Below the pieces are notes generated by a model. The model saw only the letters and a list, made by a program, of their open reading frames with translations. It had not been told where the DNA came from and ran no database searches. From Ancylobacter moscoviensis (GTDB taxonomy: Bacteria > Pseudomonadota > Alphaproteobacteria > Rhizobiales > Xanthobacteraceae): DNA of 64,000 nucleotides. The stretch's first letter is position 1; every line of letters begins with the position of its first letter. The translations under genes and the position numbers were made by a program. The stretch is taken from positions 186,001-250,000 of the forward strand of contig NZ_VMBP01000005.1 in the NCBI RefSeq assembly GCF_007559435.1. Direction: 5' to 3'. Below, piece by piece: positions 33,063 to 41,222 of this stretch.

Positions 33063-34537
33063 GAGGGCCTTTCCCTGTTGCGTTCGGCGTTCGGCGCGCC
33101 ATGATCGGCGAGCCCGGCCAGCTCGCCGACGGTGACGGGCTTAAGCGGGGTGCGCACGCGATAATAGCCGGTCTCTTCCGGCGACCGGTGCGTCGCTGCC
33201 GCGATGATGGCGGTGGCGGTCGGCCCGCAGAGCCGTCCCTGGCAGGGGCCCATGCCGCAGCGCAGGAACGCCTTGGCCTGATTGGGGCCGGTGACGCCGC
33301 GGCCGACGGCCTCGCGCAGGGCGCCGGCGGTCACGTTCTCGCACCGGCAGATGACGGTGTCGTCCGCCGGGGCGAGAATTTCCGCGCGGGGCGGATAGAG
33401 GCGGTCGAGGAAAGGGCGCACCGTGAGATGCGCGTGCCTGGCACGGGTCTCCGCGGCGATGCGCCGTTCCGCGGCCTCCGGCGCAAGTCGGCCGATATCC
33501 CGGAGGATCGCCAGCGCCGCGATGTTCCCGTCATGCGCGCTCGCCTGTGCGCCGATGATGCCGCCGGCATCTCCCGCGACATGGATGCCCGGAAGGTCCG
33601 TCGTTCCCGAAGCGCCGAGTACGGGCCGGAAGCTCCCCTGCGCCGGATTGAATTCATGGGCGCAGCCGAGGGAGCGGGTGATCTGCTGCTGGGGGATCAC
33701 CCCCTCATGCAGCCCCACCGTGTCGCATGCCAGCCGGGCCGCGCCGCCGCGATGGACGAAACGTATCGCGGTTACATGACGCTCGCCCTCCAGGGCAATG
33801 TCGCGTACGCCGCGATAGAAGGGGACGCCGGCACGGCGCAGGGCCGCCAGCAGGCCGGCGCCCTTGAGCAGATAGCGCCAGCCCTCGCCCGTCAGCGCCC
33901 GCGGCAGAAGCGGCAACCCGCCCAACAGATGCGTGCTGTCGGAGGTGTCGAGCAGCACCATGTCCCGGACACCCGCTGCGAGGCATTGCCGGGCGAAAAG
34001 CAGGAACAGCGGTCCGCTGCCGGCGAGGACGAGCCGGCCGGCCGGGACGAGGCCGCCGGATTTCAGCGCGATCTGCAGTGCGCCGATTCCCATCACCCCC
34101 GGCAATGTCCAGCCGGGCGTCGGCACCGGACGCTCCATGGCGCCGGTCGCGAGGACGACGGCTCGCGCGCTCACCCGTTCGATCGCGCCGTGCCGGCGGA
34201 TCCAGACGCCGCGCTCCTCGTCGATGCGCCAGACCAGCGTGCCGAGCGAGATCTCGGCGCCGCTAGCGCGCAGGCGCTCGGCGAGCGGGGCGCCGCGCAG
34301 GTAATCCGCACCCAGAATGCGCGCGAGCCGCGAATGGTTCCGGTTGCGCTCGATGGCGCGGTAGATCTGGCCACCGATCTCCGGCTGCTCGTCGACGACC
34401 AGCGTGCGGGCCCCGCCCTCGGCGAGCGCCGCGGCCGCGGCCATGCCGGCCGGGCCGGTGCCGATGACGACAGCGTCCCAGTCGTGGGACGTCCGGTCGG
34501 CGGCTATGTGATCGGTATCCATGCGGTCAGCGGTCAT
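33059..34537 (-). CDS. FAD oxidoreductase with BFD-like [2Fe-2S] domain (HcnB/OoxA type)
   Basis: This 492-residue subunit has an N-terminal FAD fold (VVIGTGPAGMAAAAAL) and a second nucleotide fold (LVLAGSGPLFLLFA). A C-terminal BFD-like cluster domain has cysteines in CRCENVT and GMGPCQGRLC. This layout matches the alpha subunit of HcnABC, opine oxidase and multimeric proline/sarcosine dehydrogenases. It overlaps the small ferredoxin-like gene by 11 bases and the TIGR02444 gene by four. The three adjoining genes make a complete heterotrimeric amino-acid-type dehydrogenase that should pass electrons to the respiratory chain. Confidence 0.85.
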   Translation of the reverse strand: MTADRMDTDHIAADRTSHDWDAVVIGTGPAGMAAAAALAEGGARTLVVDEQPEIGGQIYRAIERNRNHSRLARILGADYLRGAPLAERLRASGAEISLGTLVWRIDEERGVWIRRHGAIERVSARAVVLATGAMERPVPTPGWTLPGVMGIGALQIALKSGGLVPAGRLVLAGSGPLFLLFARQCLAAGVRDMVLLDTSDSTHLLGGLPLLPRALTGEGWRYLLKGAGLLAALRRAGVPFYRGVRDIALEGERHVTAIRFVHRGGAARLACDTVGLHEGVIPQQQITRSLGCAHEFNPAQGSFRPVLGASGTTDLPGIHVAGDAGGIIGAQASAHDGNIAALAILRDIGRLAPEAAERRIAAETRARHAHLTVRPFLDRLYPPRAEILAPADDTVICRCENVTAGALREAVGRGVTGPNQAKAFLRCGMGPCQGRLCGPTATAIIAAATHRSPEETGYYRVRTPLKPVTVGELAGLADHGAPNAERNRERPS

Positions 34538-34835
34538 GGCCGCGCTCCGGAATCTGCCGCGCGCCCGTCTGGACGTGCACCACCATGCCGTCGCGCGCCG
34601 GAATGAGGCAGGCCTGCTGGTTCTGGCGTCCGTCGATCTCGACCAGGCATTCGAAGCAGACGCCCATCATGCAGTAGGGCGCGCGCGGCGCGGCATCGCG
34701 CGGGTGATCGCGGAAGCGCTCCACCCCTGCCGCGATGAGCGCCGTGGCGACGCTGTCCCCTGCCTGGAAGGCGATCGATCGGCCGTCGAACACCAGCGTG
34801 CCGGCTGCCGGTGCCGGTTCAATGCGCCTGAACAT
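34527..34835 (-). CDS. Small [2Fe-2S] subunit (HcnA/OoxA-N type)
   Basis: This 102-residue ferredoxin-like protein has the cluster motif APYCMMGVCFECLVEIDG followed by QQACL, giving four candidate cysteines (C-x4-C-x2-C...C). Such small subunits bring the [2Fe-2S] cluster to HcnABC- and SoxA-like dehydrogenases. It lies between the FAD subunit genes, overlapping both, which fixes it as part of the same enzyme. Confidence 0.87.
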   Translation of the reverse strand: MFRRIEPAPAAGTLVFDGRSIAFQAGDSVATALIAAGVERFRDHPRDAAPRAPYCMMGVCFECLVEIDGRQNQQACLIPARDGMVVHVQTGARQIPERGHDR

Positions 34836-35934
34836 CGAATCTGTCGCTCCGGAAACAGGCCACGGCGTCAGGCAGCGTGCCGGTGGCGATGGCCGGGCCG
34901 AGCACGAAGGCGTGCGCGCTGCACAGGGTAACCCCGCTGTGGCAGGTGGCGGCGAAAGCGCCGGGATGGCGCTGCGATTCCTCGTAGATCGGCTTGCCGT
35001 CCGGCGTCATCACGCGCAGCGAACCCCACTGCCGGACGACGTTCACGTCGGCGATCTGCGGAAAGGCCCGCACCGCCGCGGCGCACAGCGTCGCGGCGGT
35101 GGTCACGTCGGTTTCCTCGCTGAAGCCGGCTTCCTCATGGCTGGAACCGATGAGGAAGGAGCCTTCCGCCGTTTGCCGCACGCCGCTGCCGACATAGGAA
35201 AAGAAGGGCTTCACCCGCTCGGTGACGATGATCTGGCCGCGCTCCGGCCGCACCGGCATGGAGAGCCCGAGCTGGGGGGCGAGGGCCGCCGCGCCGAGGC
35301 CGGCGGCGATGACGATCCGTCGGCCCCGGACGACGCCGCGTGCCGTGTCGGCCGCGAAGCCGCCGGGCTCGGCGCGCAGGGCGGAGACCCGGGCGGTGGG
35401 GAAATAGGTGCCTCCGCGTGTCTGAAGTCCCTGCTGGAGTGCACGCAGCAGGTAGAGCGGACTCACATGCGAATCCAGCAGGGAATAGGAGGCGCCGACC
35501 ACCTGCGGACCGATCGCGGGGACGCGCTCGAGAAGTGCCGCCCGGTCGAGAATCTCGATCTCGATGTCGCCGCCATCGGCGCGTGTCGCGGCGGCGACGC
35601 GGCGCCGGGCGTCGAGTTCGGTTTCCGAGAAGCAGAATTGCAGGCCGCCCGGCTGGCTCCAGCCGATGTCGATGCCGGTTTCGTCGACCAGCGCTTGCGC
35701 GAAATCCCGCCACAGATGCCCGGCCCGCAGGGACCAGTGCATGTAGGCGGGCGCGCCGACGCCCTTTCCCTGCAGCCAGACGAGGCCGAAATTGCCGCGC
35801 GCGGCGCGATGGGCGACGTCGCCCTCGTCGAGCAACGCGACATCGGCACCCGTGCGCGCCGCCCCCCAGGCGATGGCGGAACCGATCAGCCCGCCGCCGA
35901 CCACGATCAGGTCGTGCTGCCGGCCGGTGGTCAT
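34819..35934 (-). CDS. DAO-family FAD amine/amino-acid dehydrogenase (HcnC/OoxB type)
   Basis: This 371-residue flavoprotein of the D-amino-acid oxidase/glycine oxidase fold has the GxGxxG motif VVGGGLIGSAIAW near the N-terminus and the C-terminal DAO block RVMTPDGKPIYEE...HSGVTLCSA. It is expected to be the catalytic subunit that oxidises the C-N bond. The start at 35934 (MTTGRQHDL) is preferred; the longer frame overlaps the racemase gene. It overlaps the next gene by 17 bases and the racemase gene by four. Confidence 0.87.
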   Translation of the reverse strand: MTTGRQHDLIVVGGGLIGSAIAWGAARTGADVALLDEGDVAHRAARGNFGLVWLQGKGVGAPAYMHWSLRAGHLWRDFAQALVDETGIDIGWSQPGGLQFCFSETELDARRRVAAATRADGGDIEIEILDRAALLERVPAIGPQVVGASYSLLDSHVSPLYLLRALQQGLQTRGGTYFPTARVSALRAEPGGFAADTARGVVRGRRIVIAAGLGAAALAPQLGLSMPVRPERGQIIVTERVKPFFSYVGSGVRQTAEGSFLIGSSHEEAGFSEETDVTTAATLCAAAVRAFPQIADVNVVRQWGSLRVMTPDGKPIYEESQRHPGAFAATCHSGVTLCSAHAFVLGPAIATGTLPDAVACFRSDRFDVQAH

Positions 35935-36674
35935 CTCTCTGCGCCGGGCCCGAACCGCCGGGGCCGCAACCCGGCGTGCAGCCAGTCCACCAGCGAGACG
36001 ATGTCGTAGACCGGCAGGCCGAACGTCTCGCGTATGGCGGCCGAGAAGGGAGGAAGATTGGCGCATTCGGAGACGATGGCGCCGATGGACGGCGTCTCCT
36101 CCAGCATGCGCGCGACGATATCCAGCACCTCGCGCTCCTGCGCGGCGGCGTCGGCGCGCGGCGCATTGGTGCGCATATGGGTGCGGATCGGCCCGTCGAA
36201 CGCCAGCTCGCCGAGCGGCAGCCCGGTCGGAGCGCCCACATTGAGGAAATGGGTGTCCTTGAGGGCTGCCTTGTCGGAGACGATGACGCCGACCGTGCGG
36301 TCCTCCGGCAGGAGGCTCAGGGCGAGCGGGATCTGCATCAGGCTGGAGGTCGCGATCGGCACCGGACTGTGCCGCCTCAGCTCCGGATGCACGGCGGCGA
36401 GGAAGCCGCAGCTTGTGGTGATGCCGTCGACGCCGGTCGCCACCAGATCGTCGATCGCCTCGAAGAAGCGGGCCAGCGCCTCCGCCGGGTTGCCTTCGAT
36501 GACATCCTGCGGGCGCACGCCGCGCACCACGCGGAACTGAACGGGAAACGGCCAGGTTGCTGCGTTGGCGATGTCGCCGGGCAGCCGCTCGAAGCGGGTG
36601 TCGAGCACCATGATGCCGATCATGGTGCCGTGGACTGGCCGGGGCCGGCGCGGCGTGAGAAGACTGCGGGGCAT
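35931..36674 (-). CDS. Aspartate/glutamate racemase family protein
   Basis: This 247-residue protein of the Asp/Glu racemase, hydantoin racemase and maleate isomerase superfamily has the two catalytic cysteines expected of a two-base racemase, in TTSCGFLA and VSECANLPP. The leader before MIGIMVLDTRFERLPGD fits this subfamily, and TAGGAGC precedes the first ATG, so the longer start is kept. Set before an amino-acid-type dehydrogenase operon, it may supply the enantiomer that enzyme accepts. Confidence 0.82.
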   Translation of the reverse strand: MPRSLLTPRRPRPVHGTMIGIMVLDTRFERLPGDIANAATWPFPVQFRVVRGVRPQDVIEGNPAEALARFFEAIDDLVATGVDGITTSCGFLAAVHPELRRHSPVPIATSSLMQIPLALSLLPEDRTVGVIVSDKAALKDTHFLNVGAPTGLPLGELAFDGPIRTHMRTNAPRADAAAQEREVLDIVARMLEETPSIGAIVSECANLPPFSAAIRETFGLPVYDIVSLVDWLHAGLRPRRFGPGAER

Positions 36675-36686
36675 CGCGCCGTGCTC

Positions 36687-37289
36687 CTACGCGTCGGCCC
36701 GGCGCGCCGCGGGCATGCCGGCCCAGCGCCGGCAGGCGTCGTTGTCGATGTCGAACAGATCGAGCGCCCGGCCCACCGAATGGTCGACCATTTCCGCCAC
36801 CGAGCCCGGAAGGGCATAGAAGGCGGGCACGGGCGGCATGATGATCGCGCCCATCTCGGTGAGTGCGGTCATGGTGCGCAAATGGCCGAGGTGAAGCGGC
36901 GTCTCGCGCACCATGAGCACCAGCCGGCGGCGCTCCTTCAGCACCACGTCGGCGGCCCGGCTCATCAGGCTGGACGTTACGCCGGTGGCGATCTCCGACA
37001 TGGTGCGGATCGAGCAGGGTGCGACCAGCATGCCGAGGGTGCGGAACGAGCCGCTGGAGATCGTCGCCCCGACATCGGCGACGTTGTGGACGACGCTCGC
37101 CTTCCGCGCCAGCGCGGCCGGCGAGAGGCCCAGCTCCTGCGAGAGGGTGAGATGGGCGGAGCGGGTGACGATGAGATGCGTCTCGATGCCCGCCGCTTCC
37201 AGCAGTTCCAGCGCCCGCACGCCGTAGACGGCGCCGGAGGCGCCGCTGATGCCGACGACGATGCGGGGTCTTTCCTGCGTGCCGCTCAT
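36687..37289 (-). CDS. UbiX-type flavin prenyltransferase
   Basis: This 200-residue flavoprotein of the UbiX/Pad1 family makes prenylated FMN for UbiD decarboxylases. The FMN-binding start VVGISGASGAVYG, the CSIRTMSEIATG block and the catalytic-region VLMVRETPLHLGHLRTM are all present. The start is set at 37289 (MSGTQERPRI); the frame upstream is antisense-like noise inside the UbiD gene. It is 14 bases after the UbiD gene, a dedicated cofactor supplier for it. Confidence 0.92.
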   Translation of the reverse strand: MSGTQERPRIVVGISGASGAVYGVRALELLEAAGIETHLIVTRSAHLTLSQELGLSPAALARKASVVHNVADVGATISSGSFRTLGMLVAPCSIRTMSEIATGVTSSLMSRAADVVLKERRRLVLMVRETPLHLGHLRTMTALTEMGAIIMPPVPAFYALPGSVAEMVDHSVGRALDLFDIDNDACRRWAGMPAARRADA

Positions 37290-37303
37290 GTCCCTGTCCA
37301 CGC

Positions 37304-38623
37304 TCAGGCGTTCGCGAACCAGTCGGCGAGGTTCACCGTGTCGGCGAGCCGGATCTTCTTGCGCTCGAACTCGGCGCGCCGGTGGAACGGCTTGGTGGCG
37401 TCGATCAGCAGCCGGCCCCAGTGGTCCTTCTGCTCGTCGCGATAGAAGGACGGGGTATCGGGAATGATGATCATGTCCTTGTCCGGCCGGCAGCGCGTCA
37501 GCACGGCCCACATCACGTCGTCCATGCTGTAGATATCGACGTCCTCGTCGACGACGGTGATCACCTTGGCCCAGATCGGCTCGGCGCCGATGGTCGCCAG
37601 CATGACCTGCCGCGCATGCCCCTCGAACTGCGGGTCGATCTTGACGATGGCGTGGGTGACGAAGGGCTGGCACGTCACATCGAGAATGCCGGGCAGCGCG
37701 GCGCTCAGGCGCTGGTAGATGTTGGCCGAGACCGACAGCTCCAGCGTCAGCACCTCTTCCGCCGAACCGCACAGGATGGAGTGGAACACCGCGTCCTTGC
37801 GTACGGTGACGCCCAGCACCTCGAAGACTGCGTTTGGTCCCTCGGGCACGTAGTAGCCCATGAACTCGCCGAACGGGCCTTCCGGGCGGCGTTCGTTGGG
37901 CAGGAAGCGGCCCTCGATGACGATCTCGGTATCGGCCGGGACCTCGAGGTCGATATGTCTGCACTTACGCATGGCGATCGGGCTGCCCTTCAGCCGCGCG
38001 GCGACCTCCAGCTCGTCGACGTCGTAGGGCAGGGGGGCGGCGGCCGTGAGGAAGGAGGTCGCCGGCGCGCCGATCAGCATCGCCGCTTCCAGCGGCTTGC
38101 CCATCTTCTCCGCCTTCTCGTGGTAGATGGTGAGGTGATGGCGCGGGGCGAGGCGGCAGCGCAGCTCCTGATCGTTGACATACATCGAGCGGTGATAGGA
38201 CAGGTTGCCGACCCCGGTTTCGGGATCCTTGGCGATGAACATCGCCGAGGTGAAATAGGGCGCGGCGTCGCGGTCGGAATAGGTGATCAGCGGGAGGTCG
38301 GAGAGCTTCACCTCGATGAGACCATCATCCTCGGCGTGGACGAAGGGCTCGCCCGAGCCCTGGCCGAGATTGGCGAGGTTGCTCCACTGGCGGCAGAAAT
38401 CCTTCGCGTCGATGCCGATCACTTCCGCGAGGCGTTCGCGCGAACCGTAGACATTGGTGACGACCGGAAAGCGGGTGCCCTTCACATTGGTGAACAGGAT
38501 GGGCTTGCCCCAGCGCTTCTGCGCGGCGTGGGTGACGGCGGCGAGCTCGTGAAAGGGGTCGATCTCCTTGTCGACCACGAGCAGGTCGCCGCGCTCGCGC
38601 AGGCGCGCAATATAGTCCCTCAT
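37304..38623 (-). CDS. UbiD-family prFMN-dependent decarboxylase
   Basis: This 439-residue member of the UbiD family reversibly (de)carboxylates aromatic or unsaturated acids using prenyl-FMN. The catalytic Glu-Arg-Glu set can be placed: Arg in SYHRSMY and the two Glu in RPEGPFGEFMGYY. It is a little shorter than typical UbiD (about 490). Its partner UbiX follows, and the GntR/UTRA regulator gene overlaps its start by four bases. A catabolic rather than ubiquinone role is inferred from the operon. The substrate is unknown. Confidence 0.9.
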   Translation of the reverse strand: MRDYIARLRERGDLLVVDKEIDPFHELAAVTHAAQKRWGKPILFTNVKGTRFPVVTNVYGSRERLAEVIGIDAKDFCRQWSNLANLGQGSGEPFVHAEDDGLIEVKLSDLPLITYSDRDAAPYFTSAMFIAKDPETGVGNLSYHRSMYVNDQELRCRLAPRHHLTIYHEKAEKMGKPLEAAMLIGAPATSFLTAAAPLPYDVDELEVAARLKGSPIAMRKCRHIDLEVPADTEIVIEGRFLPNERRPEGPFGEFMGYYVPEGPNAVFEVLGVTVRKDAVFHSILCGSAEEVLTLELSVSANIYQRLSAALPGILDVTCQPFVTHAIVKIDPQFEGHARQVMLATIGAEPIWAKVITVVDEDVDIYSMDDVMWAVLTRCRPDKDMIIIPDTPSFYRDEQKDHWGRLLIDATKPFHRRAEFERKKIRLADTVNLADWFANA

Positions 38624-39408
38624 CGAATTCTCCGGGGAGGCAGGTTCATTGTGGCCGGGCCGGCGGACAGGGGCCGCGCGGTGGCCGTGGTGGCTTCATG
38701 GGAACTGCGCAGGCGATAGCGGTCCCCCGGATAGAGGAACCGGCTGCGCGTCACCGGGACGTCGCCGCGCCAGGTGCGGCGGTCGAGCAGCAGGCAGGGC
38801 TGGTTGGCGTCGATCTGCAGGAGCGCCCGGCTTTCCTCGTCGGGCCGGATGGCGCGGATCGTGTTGTCGACGAAGGTGACCTCGGTCTCGCGCAGCAGAT
38901 AGGTGTGCGGCGTGATGCGGGTGAAGTCCTGATCCAGATAGGCCGGCGCTTCCTCCGAATTGATGAAGCGGTCCTCGAGCTGGATCGGCGTCCCGTCTTC
39001 CTTGTGCAGGATGCGCGAGTGGAAGACCACGCCGTCATTGGGCAGCGGCAGCAGGTTGGAGAGCGGGTCGCCGGGCCGCAGCGTGAGAAGTGATATCACT
39101 TCGCTCGTATGGACGCCGCCGCCGTCCTCGATCTCCTCGGATACGTCCGGAAGCTCGAAGACCGCGCACTGCATCTTGGGGCCGATGACGAAGGTGCCAC
39201 GTCCCTGGATGCGCACCAGCATCCCCTCGGTCTGCAGCTCGCGCAAGGCGCGGCGTACCGTGAGGCGCGAGGCGCCGAATTCCTCGGCGAGCTCTTCCTC
39301 CCGCGGGACCTGGAAGTCCGCCGGCCATTCGGCGGCGCGGATGCGCTTTTCGATCGCGGATTTGATCCGGCCGTAGAGGGGCTGATCGACGGGGGCGACC
39401 TCGTTCAT
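38620..39408 (-). CDS. GntR-family regulator with UTRA domain
   Basis: This 262-residue HutC-subfamily regulator has its winged HTH at about residues 15-75 (REEELAEEFGASRLTVRRALREL) and then a UTRA ligand domain (chorismate-lyase fold) ending RTWRGDVPVTRSRFLYPGDRYRLRS. The start is placed at MNEVAPVDQPLYG; upstream ATGs lie in the operator region. It is the first gene of the left arm and overlaps the UbiD gene, so it represses its own operon. GATATC-centred palindromes at 39.43-39.56 kb and one inside this gene are its likely sites. Confidence 0.88.
   Translation of the reverse strand: MNEVAPVDQPLYGRIKSAIEKRIRAAEWPADFQVPREEELAEEFGASRLTVRRALRELQTEGMLVRIQGRGTFVIGPKMQCAVFELPDVSEEIEDGGGVHTSEVISLLTLRPGDPLSNLLPLPNDGVVFHSRILHKEDGTPIQLEDRFINSEEAPAYLDQDFTRITPHTYLLRETEVTFVDNTIRAIRPDEESRALLQIDANQPCLLLDRRTWRGDVPVTRSRFLYPGDRYRLRSSHEATTATARPLSAGPATMNLPPRRIR
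39087..39102. promoter_or_regulatory. Intragenic GATATC palindrome
   Basis: GAAGTGATATCACTTC, a perfect 16-base palindrome, lies inside the GntR/UTRA gene about 310 bases from its start. It shares the GATATC core with three intergenic sites, so it may be a roadblock or auxiliary operator. Confidence 0.5.
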
Positions 39409-39430
39409 GGGCTCTCTTTGCGGCATGAAA

Positions 39431-39441
39431 TAGATATCATT
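39431..39441. promoter_or_regulatory. GATATC operator upstream of the GntR/UTRA gene
   Basis: TAGATATCATT lies 23-33 bases before the regulator start. It matches the two sites near the aldehyde dehydrogenase promoter and is a likely autoregulatory site. Confidence 0.6.
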
Positions 39442-39526
39442 TTCACAACGATATGCCGGCTCAAAGCCCGCTGTCCAGCCAGGAATGGCTTTGGACACAT
39501 CCAAAACCGCCTTGACAGCCTCATAT

Positions 39527-39560
39527 AATGATATCAGTTTCGATCAAAGAGATATCATTA
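39527..39560. promoter_or_regulatory. Paired GATATC operators for the right arm
   Basis: AATGATATCAGT (39527-39538) and GAGATATCATTA (39549-39560) have their GATATC cores exactly 21 bases apart, two helical turns. They lie about 100 bases before the aldehyde dehydrogenase gene. This suits cooperative binding of a GntR dimer pair. Confidence 0.65.
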
Positions 39561-39658
39561 TGGGTCTCAATCAATAGTGTTTTGTTGCCCGCGCATCCGT
39601 TGCGGCGGGAGTGCCTGCGCCGTCGTGTGGCGGCGGTAGTGTCATGGGAGAGGTGTGA

Positions 39659-41155
39659 ATGACATCGCGCACGGACGCGCTGCCGAAGCTCGACATGTAT
39701 ATCGGCGGCGAGTGGGTCGCGCCGGCTTCGGGCGAGTATTTCGAGACGATCGATCCGTTCACGGCCAAGCCGTGGGCGCTCGTCGCCCGCGGTGACGCCT
39801 CCGATGCCGACCGTGCCGTCCGCGCCGCCCACAAGGCCTTCACCGAAGGCCCGTGGCGACGGATGCACCCTTCCAAGCGCGGTCGGATCATCCATCGCTT
39901 CGGCGAACTCATCGAACAGCACGCCGACGAACTCGCCGAGATCGAGGTGCGCGACAATGGCCGCCTCCTCGCCGAGATGCGCCACCAGATCCGCTACATC
40001 CCGAACTGGTACTATTATTACGCCGGTCTCGCCGACAAGATCGAAGGCGCCGTGCACCCCTGCGACAAGCCGGCCCTCAGCTTCTCTCGGCACGAGCCGC
40101 TCGGCGTGTGCGTGGGCATCGTGCCGTGGAACGCGCCGCTGTTCCTGCTCTCGCTGAAGCTTCCGGCCGCGCTGGCGGCCGGCAACACCGTGGTGCTGAA
40201 GCCCGCCGAGCACACCTCCGCCACCGCGCTGAAGCTGATGGAGCTGGTCGAGAAGGCGGGCTTCCCTCCCGGCGTGATCAACGTCGTGACCGGCTATGGC
40301 AAGGAGGTGGGCGAGCCGCTCGTCACCCACCCGCTCACCCGCCATGTCGGCTTCACCGGCTCGACGGCCACCGGCGCGCATCTCTATTCGCTGGCAGCGA
40401 AGGACGTGAAGCGCGTCAGCCTGGAGCTGGGCGGCAAGTCGCCGAACATCGTCTTCGACGACGCGGACCTCGACAATGCCGTGCGCGGCGTGGTCGGCGG
40501 CATCTTCGGCGCGGTGGGCCAGACCTGCATCGCCGGCTCCCGCCTGCTGGTCCAGCGCAAGGTGCACGACGCCTTCGTCGAGAAGCTCGCCGCCTTCAGC
40601 AAGTCGGCCCGCATCGGCGACCCGCGCAACGCCGCCACGCAGATCGGCCCGATCGCCAATCGCATGCAGTACGACAAGGTGCTCGGCTATATCGACATCG
40701 CGCGGCAGGAGGGTGCCGAGCTGGTGCTCGGCGGCAAGCGGCCGGACGAGGCGGAATGCGCCGAGGGCTTCTTCGTCGAGCCGACCATCTTCACCGGCGT
40801 GAACAACGACATGCGGATCGCCCGCGAGGAGGTGTTCGGCCCGGTGCTCTCCACCATCGTCTTCGACGAGATGGAGGAGGCGGTCGCCATCGCCAACGAC
40901 ACCGAGTTCGGCCTCGCCGCTGGCCTCTGGACCGCCAATATGCGGCGGGCGCTACGCATGTCCGAGCTGCTGGAGGCTGGCAGCGTGTGGGTGAACACCT
41001 ATCGCGACGTGTCCTACACAACCCCGTTCGGCGGCTACAAGAAGAGTGGCATTGGCCGCGAGAACGGCGTCGAGGGCATCCGCGAATATCTGCAGACCAA
41101 GGCGGTCTGGCTCTCCACCGCCGAAGAGATCGCCAATCCCTTCGTCATCGGCTGA
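39659..41155 (+). CDS. NAD-dependent aldehyde dehydrogenase
   Basis: This 498-residue ALDH-superfamily enzyme has Glu256 in LELGGKSPN and nucleophile Cys290 in GQTCIAGSRL. VPWNAPLFL and GFTGSTATG line the cofactor pocket. It resembles the benzaldehyde/phenylacetaldehyde and hydroxymuconic-semialdehyde group, but the substrate is not settled. It is the first gene of the right arm and is followed 67 bases on by a thiamine-diphosphate enzyme that may supply its aldehyde. Confidence 0.9.
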   Translation: MTSRTDALPKLDMYIGGEWVAPASGEYFETIDPFTAKPWALVARGDASDADRAVRAAHKAFTEGPWRRMHPSKRGRIIHRFGELIEQHADELAEIEVRDNGRLLAEMRHQIRYIPNWYYYYAGLADKIEGAVHPCDKPALSFSRHEPLGVCVGIVPWNAPLFLLSLKLPAALAAGNTVVLKPAEHTSATALKLMELVEKAGFPPGVINVVTGYGKEVGEPLVTHPLTRHVGFTGSTATGAHLYSLAAKDVKRVSLELGGKSPNIVFDDADLDNAVRGVVGGIFGAVGQTCIAGSRLLVQRKVHDAFVEKLAAFSKSARIGDPRNAATQIGPIANRMQYDKVLGYIDIARQEGAELVLGGKRPDEAECAEGFFVEPTIFTGVNNDMRIAREEVFGPVLSTIVFDEMEEAVAIANDTEFGLAAGLWTANMRRALRMSELLEAGSVWVNTYRDVSYTTPFGGYKKSGIGRENGVEGIREYLQTKAVWLSTAEEIANPFVIG

Positions 41156-41163
41156 ACGACCGG

Positions 41164-41188
41164 CCGGGTGGCCGCTGCGGCCGCCCGG
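41164..41188 (+). other. Intercistronic hairpin
   Basis: A 10-base stem with one G-T wobble, CCGGGTGGCC/GGCCGCCCGG, and a 5-base loop lies between the aldehyde dehydrogenase and ThDP enzyme genes. No T-run follows, so it is more likely an mRNA-processing or stabilising structure than a terminator. Confidence 0.45.
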
Positions 41189-41222
41189 TCCCGCCAGGCG
41201 TACCTATCGAGAAGGACAGGCT

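Noticed and set aside
37290-37964. Apparent N-terminal extension of the UbiX-type protein
   Set aside because: It runs through the UbiD gene in another frame; the FMN-binding N-terminus begins at 37289.
39512-39529. TTGACA followed by TATAAT
   Set aside because: The two hexamers are separated by only six bases, so they cannot be one sigma-70 promoter.
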